Origin: Welwitschia mirabilis
Lineage: Eukaryota > Gnetophyta > Gnetopsida > Welwitschiales
Direction of reading: 5' to 3'
Assembly (NCBI GenBank): GCA_051453625.1
Contig: JBOZIK010000001.1
Coordinates: 46,791,568-46,855,567 of the forward strand
DNA: 64,000 nucleotides
The translations under genes were made by a program, and so were the position numbers. This document shows positions 11,850 through 24,836 of the stretch, piece after piece (within the stretch, counting starts at the first letter, position 1; the number at the start of each line of letters is the position of its first letter). Below the pieces are notes generated by a model. That model made no database searches. It had not been told where the DNA came from and saw nothing but the letters and a program-made list of their open reading frames with translations.

Positions 11850-13075
11850 AAAATTTGTGAAGACTTTCCTTAATAATCATAATAGAATCATGTTACACAT
11901 TACTAGATAATAAAGTATCATAAAAAAACTAAGTATGAGCAAAATTTTGACACCATAAGTAAGAGTAAATACTCTAGTAAGCCCTTCATTTTTTAACTTC
12001 TTAAGTATAGTTATAAAACTTTTCATGGCTATAATATAAAGTTATAAACATCATATCCTTTTGACATAACCCAAATTAACCTCTTTAGAAGTACTTTAAA
12101 ACCTTGTGAGTAGGATTACAACAGATATAATATCTAGTCTTGTAGTGTTTGCATAGAAAATTTTTATTTTTTAATTTGTAAGAATTATTACTAATAATCT
12201 TGTCATTGTCATCTTTATCCATTATCATTCTTAATCATAAAAGAGTACTATACTATTTAGCATTTTTTAGATTGAGTTTTTCATTCATTTCTTTAATATA
12301 TTTTTTGTGTTTAATGCATATTATTTTTAGTTTCCTAATTTGTAATTTGAGATAGAGACGTACATGTTTTATTATTTATATTTCAAAATTTTAACTCAAT
12401 GATTTGACAAAATCTTATATCATCTTATCATTATTGGTTTTAAATAATATATTCATAGCATAAATTTATGAAAATAAATTATCTTTTTTCTTTTATTTTA
12501 ATATACAAAGTTGTACATATAGTTTCTTAAAAAGTTCCAATATTTCATAGAAAATTATTTAACCTTTCATACTAAGCTCTTTGATTTGTTTAAATTTGTA
12601 TAAATATTTATTTAACCTATTAAAATGATCCTTACTTTTCATGTATCTTTTGAATTCACATTAAAATTAGTTTAATGAATAGAAAAAATACTCCTTTCCA
12701 TTGATCTTAAAAATAGAGGATTATTCAAATATGCTTACTTCTTAAAAGTACCATACAAAAAGGTACTTCTCACATCTATAGGCATGAGTTAAATATCAAA
12801 TTATGGACATAAAGCTAATAAAATTCTTATTGATTCAATAGGAACATATGTTTTAGTATAATTAATTCCTTCTTTATGTGTAAATATTTTTGCTGTTATT
12901 CTCACTTTGTTTGTACAAATACCACCTAGATCATTTAGCTTATTTGAATAGATCAACTTTGTTATGATTATATTTACCTAATCTAGTCTTAGAATAAAGT
13001 TCCATGTATAATTTTTCTATATTTTTTCTAACTCTAACTTCTAAATGATATTTTGAAATCCATTTGAAACCAAAG
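11850..13075 (-). pseudogene. Ty1/copia pol remnant (RT and downstream region)
   Basis: Reading the minus strand from 13072 leftwards gives blocks of Ty1/copia reverse transcriptase: GFKWI at the start, then after a frameshift EGINYTKTYVPIESIRILLAL (split here as EGINYTKTY and SIRILLAL), then MPIDVRSTFLYGTF, matching the family's QMDVKTAFLNG block. Further left (about 12160-12440) KYIKEMNEKLNLKNAK matches the region after the catalytic YVDD box, and about 12050-12150 resembles the segment before the RNase H domain. The frame is broken by many stops and shifts. No LTRs could be assigned. Confidence 0.65.
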
Positions 13076-13345
13076 GTAGTGATGGACACTCATAGTCTTA
13101 AATTACAAAACTAAGCCCATCACAAAATGCAAAATGGCAAGAAAACTTTTTCTAAAAATTCAAGGCATAGGAGCTTTAAGGATTCTTCATGCAAAGCAAC
13201 TCAAGAATTTTATTAATAATAGATTAATTTATATGACAAAATTTGCAATATCTAGATTTAACTAACTCCTAATTTGTGATTCCACATCCTAATAAATGTG
13301 GATGTACACTAATTCATGCATAAAATAAAAATAAAACCCAATAAA
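13061..13345 (-). repeat. Dispersed repeat, copy 1 (about 280 bp)
   Basis: This aligns by eye to 15535-15825 over its whole length, sharing AATCCATTTG at the start, AAAATGCAAAATG, CAAGAATTTTATTAATA and AAATGTGGATRYACACTAA near the end. Identity is roughly 70-75 %. It abuts the copia RT remnant, so it may derive from the integrase-RT linker of that family or from an LTR. Confidence 0.55.
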
Positions 13346-14626
13346 GCCCCTTAATGTGAAGTTTGAAATATGAGAACTTGGACATTATATAATTACTAGA
13401 ACATTCTTATAACATAGATTTCATATAGAATTGATGACATCAAGTATGAATTAATCATTACAAAGTGAAATAACCACAACAACATAGATTAACCATGATA
13501 ACATAGACTAATCATGATAAACTAGACTAACTAGGACAAACTAGACTAACCACAATAATGGGACTAACCCAAAGATAACATAAATGGAACCAACTCAACT
13601 ATGGGTTTTACACAAAAAAAGAGGACTAACTCAATCCATTTTCATATGAAATCTAATTTAAAAAGAGTGTCCCATACCACTCTTTAATGATATTAATTTT
13701 CACATGAAAATGAAAAGCCTCACCAAAAAGTATGGTTGGGACAAGCCTCCAACCTAGCTTTAACATGAAACTTGATGGGAGTTAGTAATATTTTACCCCA
13801 AAAAGATAAGCCATCTTTAAATTGCAATATTAATGAACCCCATTAATACAAATTTCTTAAACAAATAATCCCAAATGCAAATTAATTAAGCATGGTGCAA
13901 TTTTTAACCATCCTTATAGTTAAATACCTAAAACATTTTTAGGCCCTTCTTTAATAACTTATCTTTTAAAAATAATGAGACATACCCATGTCTATTAAAT
14001 ATTTATTATACCAGATCAGATTTTAAAAATGATCCAACATCTTTAGTACTATTAAAAACCAAAGAAAAACTGGTGCTCATGGTAACTGATTACTAGTAAT
14101 GTTTGATCTACCTTTAGTAGTTGTTTCAATTTCATATCACTCTACAATTTCCCTCCTTTATCACTTTAAGCTTTTTCATCTCTTTGTCTTTTATCCACAT
14201 AGCTTATTGAATATTAAATATTTCACAAATTTTTAAAAATCATAATAAATGTATATGTTTGACAAAGATTCAACAACAATAGATGCCACTAGGGAAGAAC
14301 TGCTTATAGACTCCAAAACGAAATCTCATTTTATTAGATCTATAAGAATCCATAACTTCCTTGCTATATTTGAGAAAAATAATCAAAAATCGATTGTTTG
14401 TACATCTCTATAGAAATGAGGGTTAGATGTTGCTATTTGCTTATAGAAAAGATTAGAATAGACTTGTTGTATTTATCAGTGTCAATGACATGAGAATGAA
14501 TAAAAATTTGTTAAAATTTCCTTTTCCTTGGTGGAATCATTGGAGCATGGTAAGAAGCTTACTAATCAGTTGTTCCATAGGATCTGATCTTACTAGAAAT
14601 GTATCCTATCTTTCTTTCATACTGGT

Positions 14627-14726
14627 NNNNNNNNNNNNNNNNNNNNNNNNNNNNNNNNNNNNNNNNNNNNNNNNNNNNNNNNNNNNNNNNNNNNNNNNNN
14701 NNNNNNNNNNNNNNNNNNNNNNNNNN
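14627..14726. other. Assembly gap of exactly 100 N
   Basis: The gap is flanked on both sides by the same 20 bases, TATCTTTCTTTCATACTGGT (14607-14626 and 14727-14746). This pattern suggests two contigs that really overlap but were joined with a placeholder gap. Confidence 0.95.
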
Positions 14727-15534
14727 TATCTTTCTTTCATACTGGTATTCATGATTTGATATCTTTATAGATTTCCTTCATTAAAACTGTTACTCCATTT
14801 TAGATAACTGATATACTAAACCACATAAGCAACTACCTACATAAAATCCCTAGGTGTAATCCTAACTCCTATTTTCTTTTCTTTATATTGCAGAAAGCTT
14901 TTCCTTCTTGGTGTCTATAAGAACCTTTACTAAACATCTAGAGGTTTTAAAATTCATAACAACAGAGATGTGGCTTAGATAGCTAGGACTCTCCTCAACA
15001 TTTTGGCTATGCATCATATATACTTCCTATGAACTAGGTAATAATTTATTGAAGAAAGAATATCCTTGAGTGAAATGAAGATTTTCATAGAGAGTCAAAG
15101 TCATAGAAGTACATGATTTTCTAGGTAGAGATCAAAGACCTCATTACTTCTATGAAATTTCAAGGAGAAGATGCTTAAGGCTTTTAAAGCAAAAGAAAAA
15201 GGAAAAAAAAAGCAAAGGAGCAGTAAAGGGGAAATGGTTCAACTAAAGAAGATAAGTCAAGATATATTTGTGTGGTTACATAAAAGGAAGAGCACAAATA
15301 AAAATTCTAGAAAAATGCAAATTGTGGGATGATTCCTATAAGTAAATGAAACCCTAGCCAACAATTTTAAAATCCTTCAATTCAAATTCATATGCTTCTG
15401 CATGATCATAGATAGGAATTTAGAACTATGAGAAAACACAAAAATGGAGGGTCAATTAGGATGTGCATAATTACAAGGCTAGTGTTTAAGCTAATATCCT
15501 ACCCTGCTCTTATATCATTTAAAGGGTATTTTAA

Positions 15535-15825
15535 AATCCATTTGCAATCAAAGTTACTGATGAGTACTTAGAGTCTCAAATTACAAAATGAATTCCAACA
15601 TAAAATGCAAAATGATGAAAAAGATTTTCTTAAGAATTCAAGCCAATAGAGATTTGAGGGTTCTTCATAAAAAGTGGTTCAAGAATTTTATTAATATTGG
15701 ATTAACTTATATGAGAAGCTTTGTCATATTTGGACTAAACTAACTTCTAATTTGTCGTTTCACATGCCAACAAATGTGGATACACACTAACCCATGTTTA
15801 AAATAAAACTAAATCCTAAGAATTT
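15535..15825 (-). repeat. Dispersed repeat, copy 2
   Basis: This is the second copy of the 13061-13345 repeat, in the same orientation, 2.5 kb away. At its left edge the minus strand reads GCKWI, as copy 1 reads GFKWI, which ties both to the same Ty1/copia family. Confidence 0.5.
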
Positions 15826-17443
15826 CATATTCTAAATTAGGCTATTCTAAGATAGTTAGCTTATTCTAGTATAGTCTAAATTGGGCTATAAACTTTTAAC
15901 TTAATCTTAAAAGACTATTATAAGTTATTTGTATTTTTTTTGTATAGTGCATTATACCATTCTTCATACATTCCTATGTATTTATATGTCTCATGTCAAA
16001 TGCAAAGGAAAAACTATAAAATATATGGATTATAATTCTAATCATTGATGTTCCTTTGACATTCTTTTCCCTTTTAACAAACACTTTCTTAAGATCTAGT
16101 TTTATTAAAGTCACAATGGTAATAACTAAGAATGAAGTAGTAAGGGAATAATGATATTATAAAATAATTATAATGGGAAGATGATGGAGATTTCACATAA
16201 TTAACATGTGATCATTTTCATAAACATTTAAAAATAAGTTTATTAGATCCGAGTATAACATAAATACTTGATAGAGTGAGGAATAGTAATATTATACTAA
16301 CATATTTCTTTGAGGAAAGGAAACTTAAGATTCCCCTCTTTCACCTAAATTTATTTTATTCTTTTTGTAAGAAAAATTATTTATACATGGATTTGAATTC
16401 AATGAGCCTTTTTTCTTTCTTTTTTCCCTTCGTCCTTTTTTTTTGAAGAAGAAGCTTAACTATGATATTTTACATTTTCTAACCATACTTTTAAATCTTA
16501 GGCATTCTTCAAAATAACATTTCTACATAAATTCCAAACAATTTAGTTATATTGAACATGAGAAACCAATGTTAAGCATAAGGAAGGAGAAGTATTCAAT
16601 GAGTTTATGGATTAGATATCAAATCTTACTTGCTAAATTCCTTAAATATGATATTGATGTAAAATAAAGAACTAGAATCCTATTAAAATAATTATTAGGA
16701 TCTATCTTAGAAAACTTAGATGTGTTATATAAAGAGAATACTAAAAAATCATAATACAAAAGTTATTAAAGAAAACCTTTTGTAGCTTTATGTAATAAGC
16801 CAAGGACAAGCTAAAGAGAACAAATGAAGAGGTAAGTAAAGAGTTATAACTATACTAACATCATAAAATAAGTATATAAGAATTTCATTAATAATATCAA
16901 AACTAGAAAAGATAAAAGTGGCTAAAATGGAAGAAGAATATGAGATGTTACACACATGTTATGAAGAGAAAGATCATTAAGTTATAGACTATTCATGGAT
17001 GTAGATAGTTATCTAATGGTTGGATTTATATAGAATAATTTGCAATTCACATAATTCTTTATGGTTTTAAAAAAAGCCTTATTCATACAAGCAAGAAGCC
17101 AAACGAAAAATAATTTTAAAAATCCTATGCAATAATATGCATGATTGCATGTAATTTGCTCTAAAGATAACAAGTTATAAGGATCCTTATCCTATTAAGA
17201 AATAAGTTATCTAATTTAATCAGATAATTAATATACATATATTAATTAATTAAGTCTTATAAAATGATTTTGTTATTTTAAGAAATAAGATACTTTATAA
17301 GCATGTTCTTGAAGTTAAACGTTAATAAGTATATATAATTTCAAGAAATAAGTTTAGTAATTTAATATCAGTTTATGTTGCTTTAACATCCCTTCAAAGG
17401 TAGATATATTATTAACATACATATAAAGAAAGTATCACTATAT

Positions 17444-17530
17444 TCTAATGATCTAGTAGCACTTCCATAACTTTGTGGTTGTGAGTTCAATTCTAGTGAT
17501 AATATGACTCCTATAAAACATTTGATTACT
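17444..17530 (+). repeat. SINE-like or tRNA-like fragment
   Basis: The sequence contains GTGAGTTCAATTCTAG, a good match to the RNA polymerase III B box (GTTCRANYC), about 30 bases after a weak A-box-like ATCTAGTAGCACTTC. It resembles the head of a plant tRNA-derived SINE. No tail or target-site duplication was found. Confidence 0.35.
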
Positions 17531-17700
17531 TATTGATAAGAGTGCATTGCATCAAAGAAACTCCTATTTGATGTATCTTAACCATAAAGATAACAATTAT
17601 TACTGAGAGTATTTACATTTTAGCCCATGCAAAGTTTTTTAGCTTGTAAAATCATTTTCAACTACAAAATAATTTTCTGCATAAAATGAAAAAGAAATTA

Positions 17701-17866
17701 NNNNNNNNNNNNNNNNNNNNNNNNNNNNNNNNNNNNNNNNNNNNNNNNNNNNNNNNNNNNNNNNNNNNNNNNNNNNNNNNNNNNNNNNNNNNNNNNNNNN
17801 NNNNNNNNNNNNNNNNNNNNNNNNNNNNNNNNNNNNNNNNNNNNNNNNNNNNNNNNNNNNNNNNNN
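17701..17866. other. Assembly gap (166 N)
   Basis: This is a run of N. The open frames that appear to span it are artefacts. Confidence 0.99.
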
Positions 17867-17959
17867 ATTCAAACCCTTGGCATTTAAAGTACAACATCTA
17901 AAGAATGTCATTGAGGATTTTATGATACTTATTCTAGATACCGTAAATCACTAGCATAA

Positions 17960-18480
17960 AGAAGTTTATAATAGATGGAAAAACAAGACAATGTTATTTT
18001 ACAAAAGACAGATGAGCTAAATACTAAAACATCTTAGATTTCTGCTTTGTTTGAGAAGAATGGGTAAAGTAAAGGTAAGGTATCAAATGTTAGTCAAGTA
18101 ATTTTTGATACTTTGAAGGAGAAAGATGAAAACCAGTAGAAAGCATTAAACCTTCATTTAGCAAGGATCCCTAAATGAGAGGATAAGTAACTATTCAAAG
18201 AAATTTAATGAAAAAAAAAATGCATGTTCTAAAGAAACCTATTATAAAGGCATATAGGATAGGTCAAAAACGAGTAAGCACTATTACATTATCTTTAAGT
18301 TTAAAGATGCTTGAGTAAGTGAAAAGATATGGAACATTCATAACAACCTTAAAGAAAAAAATATTTAGATAAATGAAGATCTCATATGAAAGGAGTTTGT
18401 GAAGAAAATAAAAGAATAGTGAAATGCTAAAGAAGCAAGAGCAAATAAGTAATAGAACAAAGTGAAATTGCTTATTTAAA
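17960..18480 (+). pseudogene. LINE-3 ORF1-like remnant
   Basis: The + strand has two readable parts. The first (about 18000-18170) is Lys/Glu/Gln-rich and looks like a coiled coil, with heptad spacing around an LFEKNG-like block and a TLKEKDEN-like block. The second (about 18219-18470) reads RSKTSKHYYIIFKFKDA, then SEKIWNIHNNLKEKNI, then INEDLI. This order (coiled coil, then an RRM-like fold with an R-x-K-x-x-x-x-I-I-x-F strand, then an I-x-I-x-E-D-L motif) is that of ORF1 in non-plant-L1 LINE clades. Several stops interrupt it. The protein would bind its own RNA and chaperone target-primed reverse transcription. Confidence 0.5.
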
Positions 18481-18878
18481 TGGGAGGTATGTTGTTGTCA
18501 TTAATGAATTAAATAAATAGGACTTTTACTTCTTGCATTGTGATTTGTTGAATGTATGACAAATTTACTAGATTATACCATACTACTTTAGTCAATAAGT
18601 TTGACATTTTTGACATTACTAAAACATGGGAAACTAATAATTTCTCATGTTGAGTAATCCTTGGACTTTTGGTATGATATTTTCCTAATGAATAATGGGA
18701 AGAAAAAGGATGTTCATTTATAAGTTTATCTATTTTACTTTGTAATAGCTTAGGAAAATCTATCAAAATTAACAAGTCAAATGACAATATTTAATATGTT
18801 TGATTGAATATTAATTAAAGTTAGTTTCTTGAATTTTGTTATTTTCTCCATGGAATGTAACCTTATATAAGTAAGAAA

Positions 18879-18888
18879 NNNNNNNNNN
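18879..18888. other. Assembly gap (10 N)
   Basis: This is a run of 10 N inside LINE-3. Confidence 0.99.
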
Positions 18889-19265
18889 AAAGCATATCAC
18901 AAGATTTTCCTTTTCAAGATCTTGGTATGGCTATTACTACTTCCTCTCAAATAGAAAATATTTTTATTTATAGAGAATCTAATGCTAAGATTAGTCTTAG
19001 GTAGATTTTTTCACTCATTGGGGTTTCTAAGGTTACTTAAAAATAGATATTATTACAAATTTTGTAGATACAAGTACAAATTTTAGAGGAAAGAATTTGT
19101 TGGATTGGGGAGAGAAATACTAGATTGCTTAGTTTTGAATAAAATTAAAAAATTTTCAAATTTAAAAAACTTCACTTTTTAGGACTCACAAGGTTGATAA
19201 GAATTAATGAATTCAATTATGTGATCTGCTAATTGAATCTATATGGCACTAGCCATATTTTGCTC

Positions 19266-19280
19266 TCTCAACTAAGTCTT
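19266..19280 (+). repeat. Target-site duplication of LINE-1, left copy
   Basis: TCTCAACTAAGTCTT is repeated exactly at 25116-25130. The left copy is followed at once by the T-run that is the complement of the LINE-1 poly(A) tail. Confidence 0.9.
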
Positions 19281-20399
19281 TTTTTTTTTTTATTTGGAAA
19301 GAAATAAGCATTATATTAAATAAGATAATTTACATAGGAGGGCAAAAATGCCCTAACTTGAGAGGGAAAAAAACTTGATTGGCAAAAAGAAAACTATCCT
19401 GCTATAGTTGTAGGAACTTATTGTATACAATGCAAAATTATTAGTGATAGCACTCTTAATCACTATGATTAAGTAAGAGCTAGTAAAAACTAGAGCTAAA
19501 ATAAGGATAACTAGAAAATATAGGGGATTAATATCCCTTGAAATTATGATAGAGGTTGCCATGATGGTACTCAAGCAGGAATCATTCCATTACATTTGCT
19601 AATAACTCAAAGGCCTGATTTACTTCTTTGAACTCTTCAGCTCCTACTCAGTTCTTATCTAGATGCAATTTGAGTGCCTTCTTCTGATAACTTGACTTTC
19701 AATGTCTCATAGTTGAGATATATGTGAGATTCCCAAAGTCACGAAAGGCATATTTTCAAACCATGAATTATAGTAAGTAAGACTTCTCTTTTGTAAGGTC
19801 CTTGGTAATGTCTTCGTGAGGCTCTTCTTTTCTAGGGAGGAAACTGAAGGTGAATTTGACTCTTAGTTGCAATTAGGGCTACCTTCTATTTAGGGGGATT
19901 CTTGATCATGGCCTTGGGATGATTGCTCCTGTTCTTGGGATTCAATTATGGAATTTTCTTGAACTGTCTCTTCCTGTTTTGGGGGCAAATTTACCTTTTC
20001 TATTCAATATTCCTAGGACATATTCATCCTTCCCTAAGAGTGGAGACTTCCTAGCTCAGAATCCATCTTAGGATAAGAGGATTCATTAGCTATAGCCATC
20101 CTCTTCAATTTTCCCTTGGGAGGGATCTCTTAAGAGTTACATCACCAAATGGAAAGGGGAGAGAGGGGAAGAAGGAGGGGCCTCACTTGCCATCTGGCCT
20201 CTTGTGGCATTTTAGAGAGTTATAATTAGTCCTGAGTATCCCATTAAGCCTTTACGTTATAACGCTTAGATAAAGAAGTGAGGGAGGTTAATCTGATTCC
20301 CTAGGTCTATAGCTTTAAGGAAGGTGAAATGTAAGCCTGACGATTTTGAACAATAGTTGGATTGAATGAAATAGTAGTCTATCATCTTGACCCCTAAAG

Positions 20400-23300
20400 C
20401 CCATAGGGGCAGAAGAGTCTTATGGCTGATATGACCACTAGATAATTTTGGAATACCACTTGAAAACAAATGGGATGCCTCTTGCTACCCTATGCTCCTA
20501 AGGGGAATTATTTCCCCTACTGCTAGAATGTCTAAGAGGTGAGAGATAGAGTCTTCTATTATCTTAATTGAGATTCTTCTGAATGTAGCTTTTTGCCCTC
20601 TCCATCTTCTATAAAATGGGGTGATATTAGTCTTTGGTTCTCCTTTGAGCTTATGCAAGAGATCTCCCCATCCTAAATCCTGCACCTTATCCTAAAGCTC
20701 AAGGCACATTCGAACAAGCTAGTAACTAGTGGTGCAGTAATTGGAGTTACTCCCATAGATANNNNNNNNNNNNNNNNNNTTTTTTGCATGTCTCAGATAT
20801 GCTACAGTGGTTGTAATATCTCATTATGATTGTCATTAATTCAGAGCTTCATATGCATTGATGGAAGAGATGTTGAGCATCTTCTTAACAAGATTGGTAA
20901 ATCAGACAAGTGAAGTTAACCTACAAGCCATGCTTAAGCAATTGGTCTCTTATAAGAATTTGATTGTATTCCTTCAACAAACAGAATATCTTAATTTTAT
21001 CTAAAATCTGCCCCTTCTAAAACTTTTTACAAGTACTATTTTTCCCATGCTTTTCAATGAGGATTTATTTGATCATGTCTTCATTTTAAATGTTAATTCC
21101 ATTAAGTTTCTTCTAGCTTTGTAGAGGTGTTTCTTAAGATAAGATTATTTATAAGATTACTCTAAGGTTGCCCTCCCTTTGACAGTCTTTTGAAAACTTA
21201 GTGTGCACTAGTGAGAAGACAGTCTTTTGGCCTTTGAACTTCCCAACCTCCTGACTCCTTAGGATGAGCTATAATCTTCCATTTACAAAGATGAATGCGA
21301 TTTCTATCTTCACCTCCCAACCAAATGAAGTCCTTTAATATTCTATTGAATTTTTTTGATCATGTTCTTTAGGAGGCGATAATGGAGATAATGTATTTAA
21401 AAGAAGATATTATGCACAAATTTCCTAAAATGATCTTTGTTTATAAGAAAAAAAATTTTTCTGCCAGGTGTTTCATTATCTCTGGATTAATTCTCGGATG
21501 TAATTCTAAGTAAGGGTCTTGTGCTAATTCCATAGTGAGATTCTAACATAGATGTCCTAAAGGTCTCCAACTTTGGTGTTTATGATTTTGGCAATTTCGC
21601 CTCCTCTGATAATGCTTCTACCCAAAATGTGAGATCTAGATTTATTCTAATTAGTTCGGAGGCCCATGGCTTCTACAAAGAGATTCATGGAGTTCTTAAT
21701 GGCTCTTGCTTACTAGTAGGAGGCTTTATTCATGATAATTATATCATTGGCATATGACTACTAACAAAATATCTGACTTTCTATTGTAATGTATGTTACT
21801 CCATTACTTTTAATAAATCCCTGTAAGACATTCATAATGAATAGAAAAAGATATGGGAATAAAGGGTTCCCTTGACTTAGTCCTTGACCTACTAAAAAAA
21901 ACTTGGATCTGTGGTCGTTAACTTCCACTCTAAATTTAGCAAAGGCTTGTATATCTAACCATACGTTAATGATATATGAGTTAAATCTAGTTTTTCTAAG
22001 CATACAACTTAATACTTACTAACTAATAAAGTTATAAGCCTTTGTTATGTCTACTTTAGCAATAAGTAAAGGAAATTTATGCTTTTTAATAGAATGAATA
22101 ATTTCATATGTTAAGAGAATTTGGTTCTGAATGTACCTAGATCGAATGAAATCTTAGTTCTCGGAGATCAATTTGGGGAGTAGGGGGATGATAACCCATC
22201 ATTATTTTTGCAAAGATCCTATAAAGAACATTATAGATACCTAATGGTCTATAGTCTTCTGGTTTATTAGCATCCTATTTTTTGAAAATGAGAACAACCT
22301 TGGTTCTATTCATTTCACCAGGGATGTGTGTATCATTTAAGATATCCTACATTTCATTGTGAAGATTGTTCCCAATAATAAGAAAGTAACTCTTAAATAG
22401 CTCGACTAGCCAACTATCTAGCCCTAGAGCTCTATTATTCTTCACTGACCTCACTACTGACTGAATTTCTTCTTTGCCCATGGGTTTAGTTAGATAAGAA
22501 TTATCTTCATTAGAAATTTTCTTATCTTTTAGAATAAGGTTAGGGGTGATATCATCCCACTTTCACATTTTATTGAAATGGATTTCCATTTTCTTAAGTA
22601 TTTTTCCTTTATTTTAGACTACCTGTTTCCTAATGATAAGCCTTCATATTTTGTTATCTATTCTATGCTAGTTGGCTTACTAGAAGAAAAACTTAGTGTG
22701 TTTGTTCCCCTTCTTAAGATACTTAACCCTTGATCTTTTCTTCAGTAATTTTCCTCATCCACATTTATTTCTTAGAGTTCCATAAGGCATTGGTATTTCT
22801 TTCTATAGAGGCAATTTTGATCTCCTCCATATTCTTGCTTAGTTTGAATTTTTTGTAACTCTTCCTTTAGGTTTTTTTATCTAAATATTTCCTTATCCTT
22901 CCTCCTCCAGTCCTTGATGTGTGCTTTAAGGATGTTTAAGCCTCTGTAGAGAAAAGTGAGTGGGGTGGGTGTCATCATATTGACTCCATATCTTTTCGAC
23001 TAATGTTTTGGTTTTTGTCCTTGATCTAATAGTGTTTCATCTAGATAGAGGCCTTAAGGGGTGTTATTACCTCTATTTTATACTTAATAGGCCGGTGATC
23101 GGAGGCTATTCTATTCAGCCCATAAGATTCGATTGAAAGCTTTACAATATTATTTTTCATAAGATTTTGATCTATCCTAGACATTACTTGGTTACCTTCC
23201 ATCATTCTATTAGATCATGTGCATTTACACCCTATAAGAGGTATATCCGAAAGGGCATTCTACACCATAAAGTGTCTAAGAATTGCATCCCCTCTACTGT

Positions 23301-23640
23301 TTGAGTTTTTGCATTCTGATTTCTCCTAGTGATGTAGACACTGATTAAAATCCCCCACTACTACTCACTTAGTCCTATCCACCACTATCCTTTGAAGATC
23401 CTCTAATATAGATGCTTTGTCTAGGTTGTTCTAAGGGCTATAAATGTTTTTTGTAATCCATCCTTCTTTTTTTAGATAAATAGTTAGATGATTCTTGCTA
23501 TTATTAACTAATTCTGCTTTCTTATTTGTGAGGATAATGAGACCTCCTTAGTTTTCTTGTGCTACAAAGGTGAAGATGTTCCACTATTTCCTAAGGTTCT
23601 CTAATTCCATGCCATATTATATTTTTATTTTCTATAAATA
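20400..23640 (-). pseudogene. LINE-1 ORF2 (endonuclease and reverse transcriptase)
   Basis: The endonuclease part has GGLIILTNKK early, VVGDFNQCLHH (the GDFN box at 23344-23355), IPLIGCKCT before a stop, VMSRIDQ and then ASDHRPI near its end, the order expected for the L1 endonuclease. The reverse transcriptase shows GLSQGNPLFPYLF at about 21850-21885, matching the family GLRQGDPLSPYLF, and YANDI at about 21735-21750 in place of the F/YADD catalytic box, with Asn for the first Asp. The frame carries many stops. The C-terminal 1 kb (about 20400-21400) has two readable frames of 66-67 codons that I cannot assign to a domain. Confidence 0.75.
20762..20779. other. Assembly gap (18 N)
   Basis: This is a run of N inside LINE-1, in the C-terminal part of ORF2. 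Confidence 0.99.
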
Positions 23641-23959
23641 AACTAATTTAATATTAAATTTACTGATCAGATTTCTTAGGGTTTTTTTTTCTTGTAGGAG
23701 GATCCTAATCTCATACAATTCTAGCTGAGACAATTCATGAGGTTTGTTTTTGTCCTTTTTTGGGCACCTCTTTACCTTTTTTAAACATGTCTTTGATGGT
23801 TTCTTGGGAGCTATTGGACAAGTTTTCTGTAGTTTCCCTCTCTTAAAGGATTCTATTGTTGAGTCTTCCTTTCATCTGAACCTCTACATCATTTAACTCA
23901 TTTGTGTTTATTAGATTCTAGGATTGATGAGTGTTTTTGAGCTCTTCCTCCATAAGGTG

Positions 23960-24836
23960 TTGGAATGGGTTGTATTCCCTATCCTTTTCCTTTTTTCCTT
24001 TGGGTAGACTGTAGTATTCTTTATCATTTTCTCATTCTTCTATGTATCCTAGCAATCGTTCGAATTATGCCATGTCTTTTCATAGAAAGAGTATGTTTCC
24101 TTTTATTTTCCTTCAATATCAATAAGTCTTTTTCTTTATTCTTCCTTTTTATGGCCCTTATGCTACAATGGGAGCATATCTTTTCTGTTGTCATGCATCT
24201 TCTTGAGATGTTTCCTGATTTTTTACATATTTTACATAGAATCAGGAAGTTCTCATGAGTAACTTCGACATCATATGTGTCCCATTTAGATCTAAACTTA
24301 ATGAATTGTATCTTCTTTATTTCTTATAAATTCATTTACACACAAAATATTGTTAGGAATAATCTCGTCTATTTTATGATTATTCTATTTAGCTTTATTA
24401 GTTCTCCAAACTGAGAAGTGATTTTCTTTAAGGGATCTGCCGCTCAGAACTGCAGAGAGAACTTGTGTGTACGAATCCATATTGGCAGTTTTTCAAACAG
24501 ATTTGGGTCCGATTGTGGCCCAGCATTCATTTGGCTAAGGCTAATCCCCTTACTCTAAAAAACCAAGGTCCTCTCGTGATAACCCCATTGAATCCATTCG
24601 TTATCTAATTTAAAGAGCACTAATCCTTTCGGCATGGCTATGACATCGACTTTACTAACCCTAGTCCATTTTGTGGCTAGCCATTCTCTGATGAGATCAA
24701 GTCTAGATCTTGAACCAAATGAAACAAACTTACTAATTAAACTATATTGAAGTTTCTTCTCTATTTTCTAATACATGCCTTTATCTATGTTTAAAACTAG
24801 GGTTTTTCCCTCGTTAGAGAACTGAGTCTTCTCCAT
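23960..24836 (-). pseudogene. LINE-1 ORF1 (DUF4283-like, zinc knuckle)
   Basis: The start ATG is at 24836 and the N-terminus reads MEKTQFSNEGKTLVLN before the first stop some twenty codons in. The following 150 codons read in one frame with few stops and carry the blocks REWLATKW and GLVLFKLDNEWIQW, which fit the DUF4283 domain of plant L1 ORF1 proteins. Near 24190-24250 a knuckle reads CKICKKSGNISRRC: the CCHC spacing is kept but the His is Asn. The product of the live element would be an RNA-binding protein packaging LINE RNA. The frame ends around 24 kb with a Lys-rich stretch. Confidence 0.7.

Larger units (their letters stand above)
13346..17443. other. Gene-free decayed sequence with one gap and one dispersed repeat
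   Basis: Apart from the repeat at 15535-15825 and the gap at 14627-14726 I see no gene or domain. All frames are short. T-rich and A-rich tracts alternate, as in neighbouring decayed repeats. Confidence 0.4.
17940..19280 (+). mobile_element. LINE-3, 5' part (ORF1 and endonuclease), split by LINE-1
   Basis: This is the left part of a + strand LINE that continues at 25131 after removal of the LINE-1 insertion and one copy of the target-site duplication. It holds an ORF1 remnant (17960-18480) and the endonuclease part of ORF2, which just before the insertion reads GLTRLIRINEFNYVIC and LYGTSHI. These correspond to the substrate-binding loop of the LINE apurinic-type endonuclease that precedes the SDH motif. 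The reading frame crosses the junction (SLN before, DEINFIPF after), which supports the split. A 10-N gap lies at 18879-18888. Confidence 0.7.

Noticed and set aside
14490-14759. Plus-strand frame around the 100-N gap
   Set aside because: It has an identical 20-base flank on each side of the gap and repeats the same residues, which is an assembly artefact.
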